Origin: an uncultured Acidobacteriaceae bacterium
GTDB lineage: Bacteria; Acidobacteriota; Terriglobia; Terriglobales; Acidobacteriaceae
Assembly (NCBI GenBank): GCA_903904755.1
Contig: CAIVDV010000040.1
Span: 62,001-126,000, forward strand
DNA: 64,000 nucleotides
Direction of reading: 5' to 3'
Every line of letters starts with the position of its first letter. The stretch's first letter is position 1. Shown piece by piece: positions 44,263 through 52,944 of this stretch. The notes beneath the pieces were generated by a model. It was given only the letters and a program-made list of their open reading frames with translations, did no database searches and was not told the DNA's origin. The position numbers and the translations under genes are program-made.

Positions 44263-44364
44263 TGCTAACCCGCTAAACCCTGACCCCTGATCCCTGACCC
44301 CTGATCCAGATTTCCACCGCAAAACCAACTCAACTGATCTCTGATCTCTGTTCTCTGATCTCTC
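44263..44364. repeat. TGACCCC/TGATCCC and TGATCTC heptamer repeats
   Basis: After a GCTAACCC/GCTAAACCC remnant (44264-44280) come CTGACCCCTGATCCC units (44280-44307) and then TGATCTC units (44335-44364), immediately upstream of the dapA promoter box. The unit sequence differs from the AGTCCCT arrays but the period (7) is shared. Confidence 0.75.
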
Positions 44365-44368
44365 GGTA

Positions 44369-44374
44369 TACACT
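44369..44374 (+). promoter_or_regulatory. TACACT -10-like box before dapA
   Basis: TACACT (in GGTATACACT) ends eight bases before ATG 44383, or five before GTG 44380. Confidence 0.4.
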
Positions 44375-44382
44375 CTTCTGTG

Positions 44383-45273
44383 ATGCAAACCACCGGCTGC
44401 GGCACCGCTATCATCACTCCCTTCCGGGAGGATGGCTCAATCGACTCCCAGGCCTTCACAAGCCTGGTCCAATGGCAAATTGCCTCAGGCATTGACTTCC
44501 TCGTCGTCTGCGGATCCACGGGAGAAGCCGCCACCCTCGACCAGGACGAGTGGCTCCAGGCAATCTCCATTGTTGTTACCGCCGCCGCGGGCCGTGTCCC
44601 CGTCTGGGCCGGCTGCACCCACAACTCCACCCGCACCCTCCTCAAAATGGCCGCCCACCTCCCCGGTACCGGCATCAGCGGTGTCCTCTCCGCCAGCCCC
44701 TACTACAACAAGCCCTCCCAGGAAGGCCAGTTCCAGCACTTCTCCGCCCTCGCGCAGGCCATCGCGCCCCTGCCCATCATCCTCTACAACGTCCCCGGCC
44801 GCACCGGCGTCAACCTCCTGCCCGCCACCGTCGCCCGCCTCGCCGCCGCCCACAGCAACATCCAGGCCATCAAGGAAGCCAGCGGCAACCTCGCCCAGTT
44901 CCAGGAGCTCATCCGCCTCCTTCCCCCCACCTTCCGCATCTTCTCCGGCGACGACAACCTCGCTGTCGCCGCCATTGAAGCCGGCGGCCACGGCCTCGTC
45001 TCCGTCGCATCCAACGAAATCCCCGCCCAGCTCACCGCCATGGTCCGCGCCGCCCTCAACCACGACTGGCCCGCCGCCCGCGCCATCGAGCACAAGTACA
45101 TGCCCCTGCTGGAAGCCAACTTCTGGGAATCCAACCCTGGCCCCGTCAAGACCCTCCTCAACCGCATGGGCCGCTGTTCGCAAACCCTCCGCCTCCCCCT
45201 CGTTCCACCCTCTGAATCCACCCAGCGCCGCCTCGAGCAGCTCGCCACCGAACTCGGTCTCCTCCCCGCCTGA
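44383..45273 (+). CDS. dapA: 4-hydroxy-tetrahydrodipicolinate synthase
   Basis: Condenses pyruvate with aspartate semialdehyde. The 296-residue TIM-barrel aldolase has [10 protein letters not shown] (about 43-52), YYNKPSQEG (about 107-115), Tyr136 in [10 protein letters not shown] and the Schiff-base Lys164 in AIKEASG. All active-site residues are present. Could start one codon earlier at GTG 44380. Together with asd, lysC, dapB and dapD it supplies diaminopimelate for lysine and peptidoglycan. Confidence 0.97.
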   Translation: MQTTGCGTAIITPFREDGSIDSQAFTSLVQWQIASGIDFLVVCGSTGEAATLDQDEWLQAISIVVTAAAGRVPVWAGCTHNSTRTLLKMAAHLPGTGISGVLSASPYYNKPSQEGQFQHFSALAQAIAPLPIILYNVPGRTGVNLLPATVARLAAAHSNIQAIKEASGNLAQFQELIRLLPPTFRIFSGDDNLAVAAIEAGGHGLVSVASNEIPAQLTAMVRAALNHDWPAARAIEHKYMPLLEANFWESNPGPVKTLLNRMGRCSQTLRLPLVPPSESTQRRLEQLATELGLLPA

Positions 45274-45436
45274 CCCGCCCGGCGGCGCACCCCGCACCTC
45301 TACTCCCATTCCCGGCTCACCCAGCCGGTACCAAAACGGCACCCATCCCGCCAAATTCACACAGCTCCCATGACGCCGCACCCCACACCTGCCTACACTC
45401 ACCTCATCCGGTCCTTTTGGAAGGGGGGGGGTACGC

Positions 45437-45778
45437 ATGGTCGTCCACACTCAGGCACGCAACTGCGGCCTCGTCGGCCTCCAGATTGGCGACACTCAGG
45501 CCCGCGAGTTTTTCCCCCAGGAAAACCCATACATCGAAATACAGCTTGACGACCTCCGCATCCTCTGCCCCCTCCCACCCTCCTTCTGGCAGGACCGTCC
45601 CGAAATCTGCGACTTCCGCCTCAGTGAATGGCTTGACGCCAAGCGCACCACCGGCAAGCTCGCCTGCGGCGCAGCCGAGCTCACCCTCGTCCCCACTGGC
45701 ACTGGATCCTTCCGCCTTCTCCCAACTCCCCCGAAACCCTCCCTCGAATCCCCCCTCCCCGGCACCTGGATGGCGTAA
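45437..45778 (+). CDS. Unknown small protein between dapA and dapD
   Basis: Product of 113 residues with no signal peptide or membrane helix. Features: a mixed alpha/beta pattern ([35 protein letters not shown], given in part), three Cys (C10, C49, C57) and a Pro-rich C-terminus. Strong C-ending codon usage supports it as a real gene. A run of nine G residues (45423-45431) lies six bases before the ATG and merges with the GGAAGG ribosome-binding region. I do not recognise the family. Location suggests co-expression with the diaminopimelate genes. Confidence 0.7.
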   Translation: MVVHTQARNCGLVGLQIGDTQAREFFPQENPYIEIQLDDLRILCPLPPSFWQDRPEICDFRLSEWLDAKRTTGKLACGAAELTLVPTGTGSFRLLPTPPKPSLESPLPGTWMA

Positions 45779-45835
45779 CCCCCGGCCCGCACCTGCTCCA
45801 CCCCCATCCACAGCCCCGCCCCCCCCTCCAGTTGA

Positions 45836-45841
45836 TAAACT
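45836..45841 (+). promoter_or_regulatory. TAAACT -10-like box before dapD
   Basis: TAAACT ends seven bases before the dapD ATG; no ribosome-binding site fits between. Confidence 0.5.
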
Positions 45842-45848
45842 GAACCAG

Positions 45849-46712
45849 ATGAGCATCTCCATTCTCCAGGCACACATCGAAGAGTTTTTCGCGAATCCAC
45901 CCCAAACCCCCGACGCCAAAGCCGGCGCACTCGCCGCCTTCCTTGAGCTGCGCACCGCCCTCGAAGCCGGTCAGCTACGCTCCGCCGAGCCTGACCCCGC
46001 CTCCCCCACCGGCTGGCGCGTCAACCCCTGGGTCAAGCGCGGCATCCTCCTCGGCTTCCGACTCGGCGCTCTCGAAGTCCTTCCCGCCCCCGGCCTCTCC
46101 TTTGTCGACAAGGCCACCTACCCCGCCCGCACCTTCTCCGTCGCCGACGGCGTACGCATCGTCCCCGGCGGCTCCAGCGTCCGCTCCGGCGCGTACCTCG
46201 CCAAATCCGTCGTCTGCATGCCCCCCATGTACGTCAACGTCGGCGCATTCGTCGATGAAGGCACCATGGTCGACTCCCACGCCCTCGTCGGCTCCTGCGC
46301 CCAAATCGGCAAGCGCGTCCATCTCTCCGCCGCCGCCCAAATCGGCGGCGTCCTCGAGCCCATCAACGCCTCCCCCGTCATCATCGAAGACGATGTCATG
46401 GTCGGCGGCAACACCGGCGTCTACGAGGGCACCATCGTCCGCCAGGGCGCAGTCCTCGCCCCCGGAACCATCCTCACCCGCGGAACACCCGTCTACGACC
46501 TCGTCAACGGAACCGTCCTCCGCGCCACCGCCGACACCCCGCTCATCATCCCCCAGCGCGCCGTCGTCGTCCCCGGCTCCCGCCCCGTCTCCGTCGGCAA
46601 AGGTCACCCAGCCACCGCCTCCTGGGGCCTCTCCCTCTACGCCCCCGTCATCGTCAAATACCGCGACGAGAAAACCGACCTCGCCACCACCCTCGAAGAC
46701 CTCCTCCGCTAG
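45849..46712 (+). CDS. dapD: 2,3,4,5-tetrahydropyridine-2,6-dicarboxylate N-succinyltransferase
   Basis: Transfers succinyl from succinyl-CoA to tetrahydrodipicolinate, identifying the succinylase branch of the diaminopimelate pathway. The 287-residue product has a helical N-terminal domain and a left-handed beta-helix of hexapeptide repeats (about 100-250), with [26 protein letters not shown] and [17 protein letters not shown] blocks and the conserved C-terminal [14 protein letters not shown]. Full length. The following 287 bases are repeats. Confidence 0.96.
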   Translation: MSISILQAHIEEFFANPPQTPDAKAGALAAFLELRTALEAGQLRSAEPDPASPTGWRVNPWVKRGILLGFRLGALEVLPAPGLSFVDKATYPARTFSVADGVRIVPGGSSVRSGAYLAKSVVCMPPMYVNVGAFVDEGTMVDSHALVGSCAQIGKRVHLSAAAQIGGVLEPINASPVIIEDDVMVGGNTGVYEGTIVRQGAVLAPGTILTRGTPVYDLVNGTVLRATADTPLIIPQRAVVVPGSRPVSVGKGHPATASWGLSLYAPVIVKYRDEKTDLATTLEDLLR

Positions 46713-46800
46713 AAGTCATCTCACCAATCAAGACAGCCCCGGGCAACCGCCTGGGGTCTCAGCCTTCCAAAAACTCAAGCAGCACACGGCTTTGAAAGGG

Positions 46801-46928
46801 CACGACTTCAGTCGTGAATGATTCGGCCTTCACAGTCTGCGGAAAACCCGAATAAAGGGATGTTTTGTAAAGGGGCACGACTTCAGTCGTGCCGAAAATG
46901 CTTTATTAGAAACGATGGGCTTCAGCCC
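46801..46928. repeat. Three TTCA-loop hairpins (intergenic repeat family 1)
   Basis: CACGAC/GTCGTG (46801-46816), GGCACGAC/GTCGTGCC (46874-46893, perfect 8 bp) and GGGC/GCCC (46917-46928), all with TTCA loops. The sequence between and around them, e.g. GGAAAACCCG, is related to the 21610-21720 copy, so the repeated unit extends beyond the hairpins. Confidence 0.8.
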
Positions 46929-46999
46929 CTGCATCGCTTTGGCATCCGAACAACTCCCACCCACCTCCATTTTCCCCAGCCCATCAGCCCCGAGTAAAG

Positions 47000-47500
47000 C
47001 TACCCCACCTCCCGCCCCAAATACCGCACCGTCTTCGCCCCCCCATGGATCTCCGCCCGCCCCACCTCCACAAATCCCATCGCCGCATGAAACGCATCGC
47101 TCCCTGGGTTCGGCGGCAGCAGATTCACCTCGCACACCACCCGCTCCTGCCCTGCCTCCCGCGCCCACCGGAACAGCTCCTCATACAGCGCCTTCGCCAC
47201 CCCGCGCCCCCGCAGTTCTTCCCCCACAATCACCCGGTCCACATATACAAACCGCTCATACCTTCCCTTGAACCACGCAAAATTCGCGTTCTCATACCTC
47301 GCCCGCTCATCCATTGCAACCAGCAGCGCCCGCCCGCCCCCATCCATCCCGCGCGCAAAACACGCCATCTCCAGCAGCCCCGCAAAACTCTCCGAATCCT
47401 GCCATGAAGTCTCCTTAGCATGACGGTTGTTCAACTCCACCATCGGCCCAACCTCAAGCCCGCGCAAATCCTCACTCACCACTCGCTCACCACCGCTCAT
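47000..47500 (-). CDS. GNAT-family acetyltransferase
   Basis: Product of 166 residues. Central FVYVDRVIVGEELRGRGVAKALYEELFRWA (about 88-117 in parts) is the acetyl-CoA-binding motif A of GNATs, followed by VVCEVNLLPPNPGSDAFHAAMGFVEVG. This resembles predicted GNAT proteins with the NPGSxxFHxxxGF signature. The ATG at 47500 gives a complete domain; the frame is open further upstream without support. Substrate unknown. Confidence 0.85.
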   Translation of the reverse strand: MSGGERVVSEDLRGLEVGPMVELNNRHAKETSWQDSESFAGLLEMACFARGMDGGGRALLVAMDERARYENANFAWFKGRYERFVYVDRVIVGEELRGRGVAKALYEELFRWAREAGQERVVCEVNLLPPNPGSDAFHAAMGFVEVGRAEIHGGAKTVRYLGREVG

Positions 47501-47590
47501 TCCCACCTTCCCCAGCCAACATTCCCAGCCTAACCCACCCGCGCTACAATTGCCTCGCAGTCCCACCCCCAACCAATTCGGAGCCCTCCC

Positions 47591-48502
47591 ATGGAAATCG
47601 CCGCCGGCATCATCCTCTTCCTCCTCGCCATCTTCGTCCTCTCCATCGTCTTCGGCAGCTTCTTCACCGTCCAAACCGCCCAGGTCGCCGTCGTTACCCG
47701 CTTCGGCAAATTCCTCCGCGTCGCAGAAGCCGGACTCAACTGGAAGGTCCCCTACCTCGACTCCGTCGCCGGCTCCATGAGCCTCCGCGTCAACCAGATC
47801 ACCCTCACCATGGAGACCAAGACCAAAGACAACGTCTTCGTCACCATCCCCATCTCCGTCCAGAACCGCGTGCGCCCCGAAAAGGTCTACGACGCCTTCT
47901 ACAAACTCTCTGACCCCGCCGCCCAAATCCGCTCCTACGTCGAGCAGGTCATCCTCGGCCACGTCCCCTCCATGGACCTCGACCAGGTCTTCGCCTCCCA
48001 GTCCTCCATCGCCGCCGCCGTCAAGCAGGAGCTCGACGCCGACATGGCCGCCTTCGGCTTTGAAATTGTCAACGTCCTCGTCACCGACATCGTCCCAGAC
48101 GACAAAGTCAAGTCCGCCATGAACGACATCAACGCTGCCCAGCGCGAACAGGTCGCCGCCGCCGCCCGTGGCGAAGCCGAAAAAATCCTCGTCGTCAAAA
48201 AAGCCGAAGCCGAAGCCGAATCCAAAGCCCTCCAGGGCACCGGCATCGCCAACCAGCGCAAGGCCATCATTGAGGGCCTGCAAACCTCCGTCGAGCAGTT
48301 CCAAAAAGCCGTCGAAGGCTCCACCTCCAAGGAAGTCATGCAGCTCGTCCTCGTCACCCAGTACTTTGACACCCTCAAGTCCATCGGCGAGTCCAACAAG
48401 ACCAGCACCCTCTTCCTCTCCCACTCCCCCGCCGCCGTCAAAGACGTCAGCGACCAGATCCTCGAAGCCATGCTCGTATCCGGCCAGGTCAAAAAGGACT
48501 GA
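47591..48502 (+). CDS. SPFH/Band 7 membrane protein
   Basis: Product of 303 residues. One N-terminal transmembrane helix (about 4-26) precedes the SPFH domain (about 28-190, VAVVTRFGKFLRVAEAGLNWKVPYLDSV in parts) and a coiled coil rich in Ala/Glu (about 190-250, AARGEAEKILVVKKAEAEAESKAL in parts). Similar to stomatin/hypersensitive-induced-response-type proteins that form membrane-associated oligomeric cages and organise microdomains or proteases. No NfeD gene adjoins it. A TACAAT box is at 47545-47550. Confidence 0.92.
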   Translation: MEIAAGIILFLLAIFVLSIVFGSFFTVQTAQVAVVTRFGKFLRVAEAGLNWKVPYLDSVAGSMSLRVNQITLTMETKTKDNVFVTIPISVQNRVRPEKVYDAFYKLSDPAAQIRSYVEQVILGHVPSMDLDQVFASQSSIAAAVKQELDADMAAFGFEIVNVLVTDIVPDDKVKSAMNDINAAQREQVAAAARGEAEKILVVKKAEAEAESKALQGTGIANQRKAIIEGLQTSVEQFQKAVEGSTSKEVMQLVLVTQYFDTLKSIGESNKTSTLFLSHSPAAVKDVSDQILEAMLVSGQVKKD

Positions 48503-48523
48503 CCAACCCCACAACTCCCCTGC

Positions 48524-48529
48524 TACCAT
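48524..48529 (+). promoter_or_regulatory. TACCAT -10-like box before the SpoIIE-type phosphatase
   Basis: TACCAT (TANNNT) ends seven bases before ATG 48537. Confidence 0.35.
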
Positions 48530-48536
48530 AGCCGCA

Positions 48537-50465
48537 ATGTCTCTTCCCCCGCGGACAACAATGCGGCGCGTCTTCGCCCTCGCGTTTCTCTTCACCCTGC
48601 TGGCCGCGGCTCCGTTAAGCCGCGCCCAGCAGCTCACCCCCCTGCGACTCCCCTGGGACCAGTGGCAACTCCACGACGGCAACGACCCCTCCTGCGCCCT
48701 GCCCGTCGCTCCCTCCTGCACTGTCAAACCCCTCGCCTTTGACGATTGGGGCCAGCTCAATTCCTGGCAGCGCATCGAAGTCACCCTGCCCCCTTTGCTC
48801 CAGTCCCAGGCCAATCTCTCAATCCTCATCCAGGGCGACTACCCCACCTACGACCTCTACATCAACGGCCAGCGCGTTGGCTCCTCCGGCGATCTGGCCC
48901 ATCGCACCGGCCCCCAGTACTCCCGTGTCGTCTTCCCCATTCCCCCTGCCGCCGCCGCATCCGGCCACCTCGTCCTTGCCATTCACTCGCTCGGCCTCGA
49001 TACCAGCAATCTCCTCGACGGCTTCGACCCCACCATCGCCCCCGCCGACCAAATCCAGTCCATCCTCAATCTCGATACCTATAACTACCTCAGCTCCAGT
49101 TGGCTTCACTACCTCTGCTTCTTCGCCATGTTCGCCGTTGGCATCGTCTTTTTACTCCTCTATGGCATCAATACTCGCGCCCGCGAGCATCTCTGGCTCG
49201 CGCTCCGGCTCTGCTCGCTCCTCCTCTTCCGCCTTTGTGAACTGGCCGAGGTCGTCAACCTCCACATTTCCGCAAATCAGGCTCAATGCATCCAGTCCAC
49301 ATTCAATGGGCTCGGTGCTTTCTTTCAGATTGAGTTTGTCTTCTGTTTCCTCGGCAAGCCGGTTCCCAAAGCATTCCGCGTCATCCAGGTCCTCGCCGCC
49401 TTCAACGCGTCCGCGCTTCCCCTTATCCTGCCGCTGCCTGCCGCCCTCTACTTTTCCTACGCCGTCGTCTCGCAAAGTGTCGTCCTGCACCATATCGGGC
49501 TCGCCAGCACACTGCTCTCCGCTCTTACAATGCTCCTCATCCTCCCCGCCTGCTTCAAAAGTCGCCTGCCTGAAATGCGCTGGATCGGCGCTGCCACCCT
49601 CTTCCTGGTCCTCGAAGAGTCCAACCGCATGGCCGGCTTCATCCAGCTCCCCCACCTCTCCCAGGACATCTACTACCACGGCATCGATATCGACCTCCGC
49701 GCCATTGCCAACCTGCTCTTCGCCACTGTCATGCTCGTCGCCATGACCTTCCGCCTCCGCCGCATCCAGGACCGCAACCGCCGGGTCGAGCAGGAACTCG
49801 CCGCCGCCCGCTCCGTCCAGCAAATCCTCATCCCCGACCAGCTCCCCGCCATCCCCGGCCTCGCCATTGAAACCGCCTACATCCCCGCCCAGGAAGTCGG
49901 CGGAGACTTCTTCCAGGTCCTCCCCATCCCCAACTCAACCTCCGCCTTCATCGTCCTCGGCGACGTCTCCGGCAAGGGCCTCCCCGCCGCCATGACCGTC
50001 TCGCTCCTCGTCGGCGCCCTCCGCACCGCTGCAGAAACCTGCACCACCCCCGCCCAGCTTCTTTCCGTCCTCAACCGCCGCCTTCACGGCCGCTCTGAGG
50101 GCTTCGCCACCTGCCTCGCCCTCCTCGTCACCCCAACCGGCCACGTCACCGTCGCCAACGCCGGCCACCCCAGCCCCTACCTCAACGGCAACGAAATCGA
50201 AACCGACCCCAATCTCCCCCTCGGCCTCGCCCCCGAAATCTCCTATACCGAAACCACCCTCCAGGTCCTCCCCGGCCAGCGCCTCACCCTCGTCACCGAC
50301 GGCGTCGTTGAGGCCACCAGCACCACCCATGAACTCTTCGGCTTCGAACGCACCCAGTCCGTCAGCATCCAGCCCGCAGCCTCCATCGCCAAAGCCGCAC
50401 AGGACTTCGGCCTCGGCGCTCCCCAGGCCGACGACATCACCGTACTCACCCTCGCCCTCGCCTAG
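48537..50465 (+). CDS. 7TM sensor with SpoIIE/PP2C-type serine phosphatase
   Basis: Product of 642 residues: signal peptide (about 10-32), a periplasmic jelly-roll sensor region (about 40-175, with DYPTYDLYINGQRVGSSGD), roughly seven transmembrane helices (about 190-405), a short coiled linker with QELAAARSVQQILIP, and a SpoIIE domain (about 440-642). Catalytic metal-binding motifs VGGDFFQV, LGDVSGKGLPAAM, NAGHPSPYL and ADDITVLTLAL are intact. By family it would dephosphorylate an anti-sigma-factor antagonist; no such partner gene is nearby. Alternative start at ATG 48561. Confidence 0.9.
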   Translation: MSLPPRTTMRRVFALAFLFTLLAAAPLSRAQQLTPLRLPWDQWQLHDGNDPSCALPVAPSCTVKPLAFDDWGQLNSWQRIEVTLPPLLQSQANLSILIQGDYPTYDLYINGQRVGSSGDLAHRTGPQYSRVVFPIPPAAAASGHLVLAIHSLGLDTSNLLDGFDPTIAPADQIQSILNLDTYNYLSSSWLHYLCFFAMFAVGIVFLLLYGINTRAREHLWLALRLCSLLLFRLCELAEVVNLHISANQAQCIQSTFNGLGAFFQIEFVFCFLGKPVPKAFRVIQVLAAFNASALPLILPLPAALYFSYAVVSQSVVLHHIGLASTLLSALTMLLILPACFKSRLPEMRWIGAATLFLVLEESNRMAGFIQLPHLSQDIYYHGIDIDLRAIANLLFATVMLVAMTFRLRRIQDRNRRVEQELAAARSVQQILIPDQLPAIPGLAIETAYIPAQEVGGDFFQVLPIPNSTSAFIVLGDVSGKGLPAAMTVSLLVGALRTAAETCTTPAQLLSVLNRRLHGRSEGFATCLALLVTPTGHVTVANAGHPSPYLNGNEIETDPNLPLGLAPEISYTETTLQVLPGQRLTLVTDGVVEATSTTHELFGFERTQSVSIQPAASIAKAAQDFGLGAPQADDITVLTLALA

Positions 50466-50513
50466 CCCCTAACCCTCCCCACTATCAGGCAGCGTACAGC
50501 GACATCCGGGTGC

Positions 50514-50542
50514 CCCCGGTCCCTCGCTTTTGGGGACCGGGG
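50514..50542. repeat. CCCCGGTCCC/GGGACCGGGG hairpin (family 2 variant)
   Basis: Perfect 10-bp stem, nine-base loop, preceded by the CCGGGTG flank typical of this family. No T-run follows, so it is not a terminator. Confidence 0.7.
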
Positions 50543-50629
50543 AGAAACGACTCCCAGCCCCCACCCGCAAACATCCAGCAATCCCTCTCCGCCCAAACCT
50601 CCGCTGGTGTTAGCATCAGAACTGACACG

Positions 50630-52285
50630 ATGCAAAATAAAAAACTGAAAATTATCCCCCTCGGCGGCCTTGGCGAATTCGGCATGAACTGTCTCGCCAT
50701 CCGCTGGGAAGACGACATTATCGTCATTGACGCTGGCCTCATGTTCCCTGAGTCGGAGCTCCTCGGCGTCGACATTGTCGTCCCCGACATCTCCTACCTC
50801 GTCGAAAACAAGGCCCACGTCCGAGCCATCCTCCTCACCCACGGCCACGAAGATCACATCGGCGGGCTCCCCTGGCTCCTCTCGGAAATCAAGGTCCCCG
50901 TCTACGCCACCGAGTTCACCCTCGCCTACGTTGAGGGCAAACTCGACGAGCACAAGCTCCTCGACGAAACCACCCTCATCGAAATCCAGCCCAAACAGAA
51001 ATTCACCATCGGGCCCTTCACCGTCGAGCCCATCCGCGTCACCCACTCGCTCGTCGACTGCGTAGCCCTCGCCATCGACACCCCCGTCGGCGTCGTCATC
51101 CACACCGGCGACTTCAAAATCGACCTCTCCCCGCCAGACGGCAAGCCGTTCGATCTCCACACCTTCGCCGAGTACGGCAAGCGCGGCGTCCTCGCCCTCC
51201 TGCAGGACAGCACCAACGTCGAGCGCCACGGCTACACTCCCTCCGAGTGGAGCGTAAAACCGCGCCTCGACGAAATCTTCTCCCACGCCAAGAAGCGCCT
51301 CTTTTTCAGTTGCTTCTCATCGTCAATCTACCGCATCCGCATCGCCATGGAGCTGGCCCGCGCTCACGGACGCAAGGTCGCCGTCCTCGGACGCAGCATG
51401 AACGAAAGCACTGAGATTGCCCAGGACCTCGGCTACCTCGATATCCCGCCAGGCCTCATCATCAACCCCGGCCAAATGCGCGATATCCCCGCCGACAAGC
51501 TCCTCGTGCTCATCTCCGGCACCCAGGGCGAACCCATGTCCGCCCTCAGCCGCGCCGCCGTTGATACCCACAAGCACGCGCACATTGATCCAGGCGACAC
51601 CGTCCTGCTCAGCTCACGCGTCATCCCCGGCAACGAGAAATCCATCTTCCGCGTCATCGATCACCTCTGCCGCCGCGAAGCCAACGTCATCTACGACGAC
51701 GGCAACCAGGGGCTCATCCACGTCTCCGGCCACGGCTCCCAGGAAGAGCAGCGCCTCCTCATCAACCTCGTCCGCCCCGAGTACTTCATCCCCGTCCACG
51801 GCGACTTCCGCTACCTCAAGAAGCACGCCCAGATCGCCATCGAAACCGGCGCCATCGGCTCCGCTATCGTCATGGAAGACGGCGACGTGCTCGAACTCGA
51901 CAAGACCCAGGCCCGCAAGAACGGCAAGGTCACTGCAGGCCGCATCCTTATTGACTCCGGCTCCTCAATCGACGTCGTCGAAGACCTCGTCATCAAGGAC
52001 CGCCGCACCCTCTCTGAAGATGGCATCGTCCTCGCCGTCGTCGCCATCAACAAGCGCACCGGCCAAATCGAACGCCAGCCCGAAGTCATCCTCCGCGGAT
52101 TCGGCGGCGCTGACATCACCGAAGCCGGCCGCGACCTCATCACCCGCACCATCGACTCCCTGAGCCGCGAAGAAGTCTCCGACTACGGCGTCGTCAAGGA
52201 AAAGGTCCGCGTCGAACTCAAACGCTACATCCAGAAAGTCACCGGCCGCCGACCCATGATTATGCCGGTCATCATGGAGATCTAG
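50630..52285 (+). CDS. rnj: Ribonuclease J
   Basis: Metallo-beta-lactamase/beta-CASP ribonuclease with 5'-3' exonuclease and endonuclease activity in mRNA decay and rRNA maturation. The 551-residue product has LGGLGEFGMN, the zinc motif HGHEDH (71-76), the HTGDFKID motif, the beta-CASP region with GTQGEPMSAL, SGHGSQEE and PVHGDFRYLKKHA, and the C-terminal domain involved in dimerisation. All ligands are present. A hairpin terminator follows its stop. Confidence 0.97.
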   Translation: MQNKKLKIIPLGGLGEFGMNCLAIRWEDDIIVIDAGLMFPESELLGVDIVVPDISYLVENKAHVRAILLTHGHEDHIGGLPWLLSEIKVPVYATEFTLAYVEGKLDEHKLLDETTLIEIQPKQKFTIGPFTVEPIRVTHSLVDCVALAIDTPVGVVIHTGDFKIDLSPPDGKPFDLHTFAEYGKRGVLALLQDSTNVERHGYTPSEWSVKPRLDEIFSHAKKRLFFSCFSSSIYRIRIAMELARAHGRKVAVLGRSMNESTEIAQDLGYLDIPPGLIINPGQMRDIPADKLLVLISGTQGEPMSALSRAAVDTHKHAHIDPGDTVLLSSRVIPGNEKSIFRVIDHLCRREANVIYDDGNQGLIHVSGHGSQEEQRLLINLVRPEYFIPVHGDFRYLKKHAQIAIETGAIGSAIVMEDGDVLELDKTQARKNGKVTAGRILIDSGSSIDVVEDLVIKDRRTLSEDGIVLAVVAINKRTGQIERQPEVILRGFGGADITEAGRDLITRTIDSLSREEVSDYGVVKEKVRVELKRYIQKVTGRRPMIMPVIMEI

Positions 52286-52307
52286 CTCAACCTCACTTGA
52301 AAGACTC

Positions 52308-52366
52308 AATCGCCCGGAAAGTCTTCCAGTTTCCACTGGTCAGCTTCCCGGGCGATTTCCATTTTA
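52308..52366 (+). terminator. Probable terminator after the RNase J gene
   Basis: AATCGCCCGG (52308-52317) pairs perfectly with CCGGGCGATT (52348-52357), enclosing an inner CCAG/CTGG stem. It is followed by TCCATTTT; the T-tract is interrupted, so efficiency is uncertain. Confidence 0.55.
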
Positions 52367-52370
52367 CGAT

Positions 52371-52385
52371 TTTGCAAATTGCAAA
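52371..52385 (+). promoter_or_regulatory. Palindrome TTTGCAA-A-TTGCAAA (operator candidate)
   Basis: Perfect 7-bp inverted repeat just before a TTGACA-like -35 (52391-52396), 24 bases upstream of the wHTH gene; a candidate autoregulatory site. Confidence 0.5.
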
Positions 52386-52409
52386 TTTATTTGACATATT
52401 CCCAACTGC

Positions 52410-52928
52410 ATGATTAACGGACTCGACATCATGCTGCTGCTCAAGCTCTCCACCAAGCAGACCCCTCGCGTCCAATCCAAACAACTCGCACAAGAACTAT
52501 TCCTCACGCCGTCCGAAGTAACGCAGTCGCTAAAGCGCTGCCAGGCATCCGGCCTGCTTTTCTGGTCCGATCTCGAAAAGCGGGTCAATAAAACGCGCCT
52601 CTTGGAATTCTTGACCCACGGCCTGCGTTATGTTTTCCCTGCTCAGAGAGGCACCATCACAAGGGGCATCCCAACCAGCATTGCAACCGAGCCTTTGAAG
52701 TCCAAATTCCAGGAAACCCTCGAGCCCCCGCCTGTCTGGCCCGATCCAGATGGCTCCGTTCGCGGGCTCGCACTGCAGCCACTCCATAATCGAGTGCCGA
52801 AAGCTGCTATGGCCGACCCCGACCTTTACCAACTTTTAGCCTTGGTCGACGCCGTTCGCAGCGCTCGCGTACGAGAGCGCCAAGCGGCTGTTCAGGAACT
52901 CTCTAGGCGGCTCAACCCCGACGCTTAA
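52410..52928 (+). CDS. Winged-HTH regulator paired with a nucleotidyltransferase
   Basis: Product of 172 residues. The N-terminal part (about 5-60, VQSKQLAQELFLTPSEVTQSLKRCQASGLL in parts) looks like a MarR/IclR-type winged helix; the rest is variable, with a C-terminal helix (about 150-170). The downstream nucleotidyltransferase gene begins within about 20 bases, and overlap is possible. Codon usage is AT-richer and less C-ending than surrounding genes, suggesting horizontal acquisition. By analogy with AbiE-like or other wHTH-nucleotidyltransferase pairs it could be the antitoxin/regulator; this is inference. ATG 52431 is an alternative start. Confidence 0.7.
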   Translation: MINGLDIMLLLKLSTKQTPRVQSKQLAQELFLTPSEVTQSLKRCQASGLLFWSDLEKRVNKTRLLEFLTHGLRYVFPAQRGTITRGIPTSIATEPLKSKFQETLEPPPVWPDPDGSVRGLALQPLHNRVPKAAMADPDLYQLLALVDAVRSARVRERQAAVQELSRRLNPDA

Positions 52929-52944
52929 CCCAAATCTGTACATC

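Noticed and set aside
41938..44364. CRISPR array in the repeat-rich dap region
   Set aside because: Repeat units are 7-9 bp, contiguous and without unique spacers; no cas genes nearby.
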